A stretch of DNA of 11,070 nt from NCBI GenBank assembly GCA_002479245.1, contig DLMG01000063.1, forward strand, positions 1 to 11,070. The letters are read 5' to 3'. The notes below the pieces were generated by a model. It had not been told where the DNA came from and did not search any database. It saw only the letters and a list, made by a program, of their open reading frames with translations. Numbering within the stretch: the stretch's first letter is position 1; every line of letters begins with the position of its first letter. This document shows positions 6,848-11,070 of the stretch, piece after piece. Both the position numbers and the translations under genes were made by a program. This DNA comes from Verrucomicrobia subdivision 3 bacterium UBA7542. GTDB taxonomy: Bacteria; Verrucomicrobiota; Verrucomicrobiia; Limisphaerales; UBA11358.

Positions 6848-7842
6848 AAATCGGTGTTGAATTTGAAATAGAGCCAGTTGCCCAAAGGAATGAGCACCGC
6901 CGCGGTCAGACCTCCCGCCACGACATCCACGACGTAGTGATAGCGGCAATAAACCGTCGCCAGGCAGAGCAGGATTACCACGGCGAGGTGCGGCCAGCGA
7001 ATCGGGCGAAGATACCGGAAGGAGAAAAACACGGTGGCGATGGCAATCACGACGTGGCTGCTGGGAAACGCGGCCCCCGGCCCTTCGAACATGCGATAGA
7101 TCAGCGCCATGATCCGGTAAAACGGCCCGGCAGTGATTGCCTCCGGAAAGGCCGGCGGCACCGCCGGCTGAACATCGGCCGGCAGGCGATAGCCTGAGAT
7201 TTCCTCGAAGAAAATGGGCGGCCCCACCACCGGCATGAAAATGAAGACGAGGTAACAAACGTAGAATGCAAACGAAATCACCGAGACATAATGAAAAAAG
7301 TGCCGGCGATTCCGAACAAACAGGGCCAGCCCGACACCCGCAATCATCAAATAATAGGAAAAGTAGGCGGCATAGAAAAGTTCGCTCACACCCACGTAAG
7401 GCAGCCGATCCATAAACGCCAGACTCGGTTGCAGACCGAAAACGCGCCCTTCCAGCCGGATGAAAAACGGATCAAGGAACCCTGAGACAAGCCCGTGGTT
7501 CAGCACGGCGGTCTCACGGTAAAGACCGGCGTAAAACAGCACCGGGTAGAAGTGGCGAAGGAAATCCAGTGCCCGGTTTCGCGGGTAAGAGGCGTGAAAT
7601 TGGATCAGCGCGTGCACCAGCCCGATGCCAACCCCATGGGCTGCCAGCAACAGCGGCCAATGCGGAACGGTGTGGCCATGCAGGCAGAGGATAATCAAAC
7701 CCACCAGTGCCAAGTAGCCTTGGGTCACGTAGTCAACGAACGTGTAGTGCCCGATCAGCGGGGAAATTCTCGACCGCGAATGCGGAGTCTGCGCCTGCGG
7801 TTGCGAGCATTCAGATTTCAGACTGTGATCTTCAATCGCCAT
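6820..7842 (-). CDS. PAP2/AUR1-like integral membrane phosphatase or phosphotransferase (inositol phosphorylceramide synthase-like)
   Basis: A 340-residue membrane protein with an N-terminal polar tail (1-35) and about seven or eight hydrophobic segments, for example near 42-56, 62-82, 95-107, 152-175, 185-205, 263-275, 284-299 and 306-325. Two catalytic motifs are visible: GPGAAFPSSH (254-263, His263) and CRYHYVVDVVAG (299-310, with Arg300, His302 and Asp306). The H-x3-D spacing and PSSH-type motif match the PAP2_3/AUR1 group, which includes yeast inositol phosphorylceramide synthase; a GPP turn sits at 207-209. By family knowledge it would act on a phosphorylated lipid at the membrane, either transferring a head group to ceramide or removing a phosphate. 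It is the last gene of the three-gene operon, 27 bp after the reductase, which supports a sphingolipid role. Which head group, if any, cannot be read from sequence. The start codon follows ACCA with no Shine-Dalgarno. Confidence 0.8.
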   Translation of the reverse strand: MAIEDHSLKSECSQPQAQTPHSRSRISPLIGHYTFVDYVTQGYLALVGLIILCLHGHTVPHWPLLLAAHGVGIGLVHALIQFHASYPRNRALDFLRHFYPVLFYAGLYRETAVLNHGLVSGFLDPFFIRLEGRVFGLQPSLAFMDRLPYVGVSELFYAAYFSYYLMIAGVGLALFVRNRRHFFHYVSVISFAFYVCYLVFIFMPVVGPPIFFEEISGYRLPADVQPAVPPAFPEAITAGPFYRIMALIYRMFEGPGAAFPSSHVVIAIATVFFSFRYLRPIRWPHLAVVILLCLATVYCRYHYVVDVVAGGLTAAVLIPLGNWLYFKFNTDFQTSRSNNR

Positions 7843-7869
7843 TGGTCGCTCGAAAATGCGTCAGTCGTT

Positions 7870-8853
7870 TCACAGCCACCCTGCTTGCCGATACCAGGCC
7901 AGCGTTTTGGCAATCCCGTTCTTGAGCGTGGTGCCGTCCACGAAACCGACTTCCTGCCGCAGCCGTGTCGGGTCGCACACCCAGCCCGGCGCGCGCAACT
8001 CGGCATATTTCTGCCGGCTCAACACGCCCGGCCTGCGGGTCAGCCAGGAAATGGTTTCCTGCAAACAGCACAGCGGCCATAACGCCACCGTCGGCAGTGA
8101 CAACGGCAGCGTCCAGGTCTTCATTTGTCCGGCGATTTCGCCAGCCACCGCGTGTGCGGTCGTGACTTCGCCCGAAGCGACGTAAAAGGTCTTCCCGGCG
8201 GCCGCCGGATGCGTCAGGCACGTCGTGACCGCCTCCGCCAGGTCTTCGGCGAAAACCAGACTCAGTGTCTGCCTGCCGCCGCCGAAGCGCGGGAGAATGT
8301 GCGCTTTGACGGCTTTGAACAGCGGCAGGAACGCCTCGTCGCGCGGGCCGTACACGGCCGGTGGCCGCAGGATCACGTATTCCGTTTTGCACGCGCCATG
8401 CAATTCCCGTTCGCCGGCGAGCTTGCTCCTGCCGTATTCGGAAACCGGATGGGGAAGGTCGTTTTCACGCGCGGGCTGGTCGGGCGATGCCGGTCCGCCC
8501 GCAGCCAGACTGGAAAGGTGGACGAGCCGCTGAATCCGCCCCTGCTGGCGGTTGACCGCTTCGACGACATTTCGCGTGCCGGCTTGATTCACTTCGTAGA
8601 ATTCGGATTTGCGCAACGCTTTGGTGCAGCCGGCGCAGTGGATGACGTGGGTGACATCCTGCAGGGCGGCGTCGAGACTTTGCGGGTCGCTGAGGGAGCC
8701 GACGCGCACTTCCAGGCGCGGCAGATGCGCCTGGATGAATCGCTGGTTGCTGGCCGGGCGGAGCAGCACCTCAGTCGCGAGGCCGCGAGCGCAAAGTTTG
8801 TCCAGAATATGACTGCCGACAAACCCGTTCGCTCCTGTGAGCAGGACCTTCAT
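7870..8853 (-). CDS. Extended SDR / NAD(P)-dependent epimerase-dehydratase family protein, CerR-like candidate
   Basis: This is a 327-residue cytoplasmic Rossmann-fold oxidoreductase. The nucleotide-binding TGANGFVG is at 6-13, the family HCAG at 72-75, the catalytic serine in LSSLAA (113-118) and the YGRSK pair (Tyr140, Lys144). RPPAVYGPRDE (163-173) marks the substrate side of extended SDRs. A hydrophobic stretch (about 249-265) precedes a basic C-terminal region, as in membrane-associated 3-beta-HSD-like members. In Caulobacter an enzyme of this superfamily, CerR, reduces 3-oxo-ceramide to ceramide. Here the gene sits between the serine palmitoyltransferase-like gene (67 bp upstream) and the PAP2 gene (27 bp downstream), so the same step is the natural inference. 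From motifs alone it could equally reduce a sterol or hopanoid or act on a nucleotide sugar. The leader lacks a good Shine-Dalgarno. Confidence 0.8.
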   Translation of the reverse strand: MKVLLTGANGFVGSHILDKLCARGLATEVLLRPASNQRFIQAHLPRLEVRVGSLSDPQSLDAALQDVTHVIHCAGCTKALRKSEFYEVNQAGTRNVVEAVNRQQGRIQRLVHLSSLAAGGPASPDQPARENDLPHPVSEYGRSKLAGERELHGACKTEYVILRPPAVYGPRDEAFLPLFKAVKAHILPRFGGGRQTLSLVFAEDLAEAVTTCLTHPAAAGKTFYVASGEVTTAHAVAGEIAGQMKTWTLPLSLPTVALWPLCCLQETISWLTRRPGVLSRQKYAELRAPGWVCDPTRLRQEVGFVDGTTLKNGIAKTLAWYRQAGWL

Positions 8854-8920
8854 TGGTTCGCCTGGAGGGAAAGCGCCGCGCCGTCCGGGCCGGGGACTCT
8901 GTGAGAGTGTTCAACCGAAT

Positions 8921-10231
8921 TCACAACAGGCCGAGTTTCTTGCCTATCTTGCCGAGCTTGTCGAGCGCAAAATCAATCTGGCGGTCAGTGTGCGTAGCCA
9001 TGAGGCTGATGCGGATCATTTCCTGGCCGGGCGGCACCCCTGGTGACACCACCGGGTTGACGAAGACGCCTGCTTCCTCGAGCTGTTTGCAGAATTTGAA
9101 CGTTGCCACCAAATCGCGGCAATACACCGGCAGAATCGGCGTCTCGGAATTGCCCAGGTCAAACCCGAGCGAAATCAGTCCGTGATGCATGCGCTCGGTG
9201 TTGCGCCAGAGTTGAGCGATGCGTTCCGGCTCGGAAAGCATGATTTGCAGCGCAGCCAATGCGGCCGCCGTGTTGGCCGGACTCATGCTGGCGCTGAAAA
9301 TCAGCGGCCGCGAATGATGTTTCAAATAATCAATCGTCGCGGCGTCCGACGCGATGAAACCGCCCAGGCTCGCCAGTGATTTGCTGAACGTGCCCATGCT
9401 GAGTTGCACTTGATAGGTCAGGCCAAAATGGCTGGAGGTGCCGGCGCCGCTTTCACCGAGCACGCCGATCGCGTGCGCGTCGTCCACCATCACGGCGGCA
9501 CCATATTGCTCGGCGAGGCGGCAGACTTCCGGCAGTTGAATGATGTCGCCTTCCATGCTGAACACGCCGTCCACCACGATGAGTTTGCCGGCCTGGGGAT
9601 CAATGTTCCGGAGACGATTTTCCAAGGCGGCCATGTCCTTGTGCCCGAACCGCACGAACTCGCCTTGGCAGAGTTGGCAGCCTTCCACAATGCTGGCGTG
9701 ATCGCATTTGTCGGCCAGAACGTATTCCCCTTTGCCTACCAGCGCGCTGATGACGCCGAGGTTGACCTGGAAACCCGTGCTGTAGAGGAGCACCGCTTCC
9801 TTTTTGACGAGCCGGGCGAGCGCTTGTTCCAGTTCAAGGTGAATCTCCAGCGTCCCGTTCAGGAACCGCGAACCGGCGCAGCCCGTGCCGTATTTCTCGA
9901 TCGCGGCTTTGGCCGCCTCCTTGATTTTCGGATGATTCGTCAATCCGAGGTAACTGTTCGAGCCGAGCATCAGCACCTTCTTGCCTTTGATGGTGACTTC
10001 GCTGTCCTGGGCGGAGGAAATGGTGCGAAAATATGGATACAGGCCGAGGGCGCGGACTTCGGCTGCGGCCCGGTAGTTTCTGACTTTGTTGAACACCGTC
10101 AGCGGCAGGAGTCCGCTTCTCGCGCCGAGCGGCCTTTTCCGGTGGTTGATGACATCATTCGCTGGAGCCGGGGGAAAAGACGGCCCGGATGTCACAAACG
10201 ACTGCTTCCGTAATTGCTTGAGAGTTCGCAT
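8921..10231 (-). CDS. Alpha-oxoamine synthase, serine palmitoyltransferase-like (PLP-dependent)
   Basis: A 436-residue fold-type I PLP enzyme. Family motifs are GSNSYLGL (90-97), [14 protein letters not shown] (114-127), STGFQVNLG (151-159), DHAS (His178 stacks on PLP), DGVFSMEGD (221-229), MVDDAHAIG (Asp250, His253) and [11 protein letters not shown] with Schiff-base Lys284. The spacings His178-Asp250-Lys284 (72 and 34) equal those I recall for Sphingomonas serine palmitoyltransferase (159, 231, 265). LGLYPYFR (62-69) and the wording of the core resemble bacterial Spt proteins more than 2-amino-3-ketobutyrate ligase or BioF. The predicted reaction is decarboxylative condensation of serine with an acyl thioester to 3-ketosphinganine. 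About 45 extra N-terminal residues precede the core, basic and proline-containing, with no clear role. It is the first gene of an operon with the reductase and PAP2 genes. A different amino acid or acyl donor cannot be excluded. Confidence 0.82.
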   Translation of the reverse strand: MRTLKQLRKQSFVTSGPSFPPAPANDVINHRKRPLGARSGLLPLTVFNKVRNYRAAAEVRALGLYPYFRTISSAQDSEVTIKGKKVLMLGSNSYLGLTNHPKIKEAAKAAIEKYGTGCAGSRFLNGTLEIHLELEQALARLVKKEAVLLYSTGFQVNLGVISALVGKGEYVLADKCDHASIVEGCQLCQGEFVRFGHKDMAALENRLRNIDPQAGKLIVVDGVFSMEGDIIQLPEVCRLAEQYGAAVMVDDAHAIGVLGESGAGTSSHFGLTYQVQLSMGTFSKSLASLGGFIASDAATIDYLKHHSRPLIFSASMSPANTAAALAALQIMLSEPERIAQLWRNTERMHHGLISLGFDLGNSETPILPVYCRDLVATFKFCKQLEEAGVFVNPVVSPGVPPGQEMIRISLMATHTDRQIDFALDKLGKIGKKLGLL

Positions 10232-10248
10232 TCTTGCTCTGGCCGCTG

Positions 10249-10277
10249 ATTATACAGAACCGGCGGTCTGAATCCAA
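10249..10277 (-). promoter_or_regulatory. Sigma70-like promoter of the sphingolipid operon
   Basis: On the minus strand a perfect TATAAT occupies 10254-10249, and 17 bases upstream is TTGGAT (10277-10272), a half-matching -35. Transcription would start near 10242, only about ten bases before the ATG at 10231. That leaves little room for a ribosome-binding site. Either translation starts on a very short leader, or a downstream start is used and the 45-residue extension is not made. Confidence 0.5.
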
Positions 10278-10350
10278 GAGCGATGTTTGTTGATTCCAGG
10301 TCGTGGCCCAACGGCGATGGTTGCATCACTCCAATACCCCCCTGCTGCCG

Positions 10351-10698
10351 GTTGCTGAGCATGACGTCGAAGCCGCCTCGGGCAAAAACTTCAGAAAGCT
10401 CCAGCGGTCAGTGGCAGAACGGTTGACGGAGGGTGAGCGCCCCAGCGCAGCCATGAAGCCGTGCGTCAATGGGCCTGCCGCCGAGGTGGTCGGCGAGCCC
10501 GGTGGAGGTGATGACAACAGAATCGGCCGCCAGCGTTTGGAAGAAGGCTGCAGTCCAGAGGTCGCACGGCTTGTCCGAGATACCCTGCGCAAAAATGCCG
10601 AGATCGAACGCACCCACGAGCGAGTCGCCGCAGCGGATGCGGTGGTCGAGAAAGGTGAGGGGTTCGCCGGCCTGGCCTCGACTTCGCTTGTATGCTCG
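10351..10698 (-). pseudogene. Fragment of an Eco57I / type IIG-like N6-adenine DNA methyltransferase
   Basis: Read on the minus strand from 10698, one frame gives GEPLTFLDHRIRCGDSLVGA, then CDLWTAAFF, ITSTGLADHL, GRPIDARL, LTLRQPF-H, a TGA, then PLELSEVFARGGFDVMLSN. This is the characteristic run just upstream of the catalytic NPPW/NPPF motif in Eco57I-like and other large type IIG methyltransferases. The TGA (10410-10408) stands where these proteins have tryptophan (HWPLEF). Homology ends at LSN (10351): the next codons encode RQQGG instead of NPP. The N-terminus is also missing, with an in-frame TGA upstream near 10708. It is clearly a dead fragment of about 116 codons. The same bases also hold longer unrelated open frames, which I consider shadows. 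Confidence 0.75.
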
Positions 10699-10725
10699 CC
10701 CGTCGCGTCAAAATCCACCCGCCCT

Positions 10726-10780
10726 AAGCCAGACTGCCGGCCAGTTAATTTTTTCATTCAGATGGCCGGCAGACTGGCTT
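10726..10780. repeat. Long hairpin, 18-bp arms with one mismatch
   Basis: AAGCCAGACTGCCGGCCA (10726-10743) pairs with TGGCCGGCAGACTGGCTT (10763-10780) at 17 of 18 positions, around a 19-base AT-rich loop. It abuts the dispersed repeat copy on its right and the methyltransferase fragment on its left. It could be a REP/MITE-like palindrome or a bidirectional terminator. No T-run follows either arm outside the loop, which argues against a classical terminator. Confidence 0.75.
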
Positions 10781-11070
10781 GCCCCAAGACCCCCTACGCG
10801 ACCGAACTCCGCCACCGCTGCGCTCGCCCCGGTTATCGCTCCATTCCGGCGGCTCGTTTCGTCACGATTGAAAAAAGACCGACCGTCACTCGCAAATGCC
10901 GATTGACCGTCGGAACCGCCTGCCCCCCGGTGCAAAGACTTTCCGGGCTGACTCGTTTCACAGTCACACCAAAAGACTTTGCGCCAGCCCGATATTGGCG
11001 CGACCAAAGCAGCGTAATCGTTCTCCGAACCGCCTCCGGCTGATTCCCCGCCCGGCCACGCCGCTTTCGT
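10781..11070 (-). repeat. Dispersed repeat, copy 2 (inverted relative to copy 1), possibly continuing beyond the edge
   Basis: The reverse complement of 10781-10865 aligns with 5539-5626, and weaker ordered blocks at 11001-11008, 11022-11032 and 11061-11070 match 5512, 5478 and 5463 in the same order. The middle (about 10866-11000) is longer than in copy 1 and has no counterpart there. I see no convincing gene in 10699-11070; the open frames on both strands there lack any recognisable motif. Confidence 0.6.

Noticed and set aside
9404..10213. A 269-codon plus-strand open frame opposite the oxoamine synthase
   Set aside because: The minus strand carries complete PLP-enzyme motifs with correct spacing, so this is a GC-driven shadow frame.
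5443..10991. A 14-base direct match (TTTGCGCCAGCCCG) at 5443 and 10978 as a recombination target or att site
   Set aside because: One 14-base match within an 11-kb GC-rich window is close to chance, and it runs opposite to the orientation of the longer repeat alignment.
10303..11043. A 246-codon plus-strand open frame at the right edge
   Set aside because: It runs antisense to the methyltransferase fragment and through the hairpin and repeat. It has no recognisable motif.
1..11070. CRISPR array, tRNA, rRNA or an intact transposase
   Set aside because: I saw no regularly spaced repeats, no cloverleaf with a T-loop GTTCGA-type motif, no rRNA-like stretch and no transposase motif.

Overview
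The window reads as chromosomal DNA from a GC-rich Gram-negative bacterium. A Verrucomicrobiota-like host is my best guess, made from gene style and the type of dispersed repeat; the sequence does not prove it. The unifying theme is lipid synthesis, specifically a probable bacterial sphingolipid (ceramide) pathway next to a polyketide/fatty-acid type megasynthase. Two graveyards of restriction-modification genes and an inverted dispersed repeat lie around these genes.

Left block (1-4276, minus strand). A 373-residue acyl-CoA N-acyltransferase-fold protein is followed 42 bp later by the start of a very large synthase. At least 1037 codons of the synthase are visible and it runs off the left edge. 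It has two tandem nitropropane-dioxygenase-like (PfaD-type) domains and then a ketosynthase with its active-site cysteine. The two genes look like one operon. Its start region has an AT-rich palindrome, and the synthase has a strong GGAGG ribosome-binding site.

Middle (about 4300-5710). This stretch holds a nonsense-interrupted ORF6N-domain gene, then a roughly 33-codon stub of what looks like a restriction (Res/helicase) subunit. Next come an intact minus-strand lipoprotein of unknown function and one copy of a dispersed repeat.

Right block (5714-10231). A plus-strand paralogue of the acyltransferase converges, with a 28-bp overlap, on a three-gene minus-strand operon. In transcription order the operon encodes an alpha-oxoamine synthase resembling serine palmitoyltransferase, an extended SDR reductase and a PAP2/AUR1-like membrane enzyme. 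Together the four genes fit a route of serine + acyl thioester -> 3-keto-sphinganine -> N-acylation -> keto reduction -> head-group transfer or dephosphorylation. A sigma70-like promoter lies directly before the operon, leaving a leader of only about ten bases.

Right edge (10232-11070). There is no intact gene here. A minus-strand fragment of an Eco57I/type IIG-like N6-adenine methyltransferase is broken just where the catalytic NPP motif should begin. Beyond it lie a near-perfect 18-bp-arm hairpin and a second, inverted copy of the dispersed repeat.

The most interesting reading is that the two acyltransferase paralogues belong to two linked lipid modules. One works with the sphingoid-base genes, and the other sits in an operon with a megasynthase that could supply an unusual acyl chain. 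This is inference from gene neighbourhood and motifs only.
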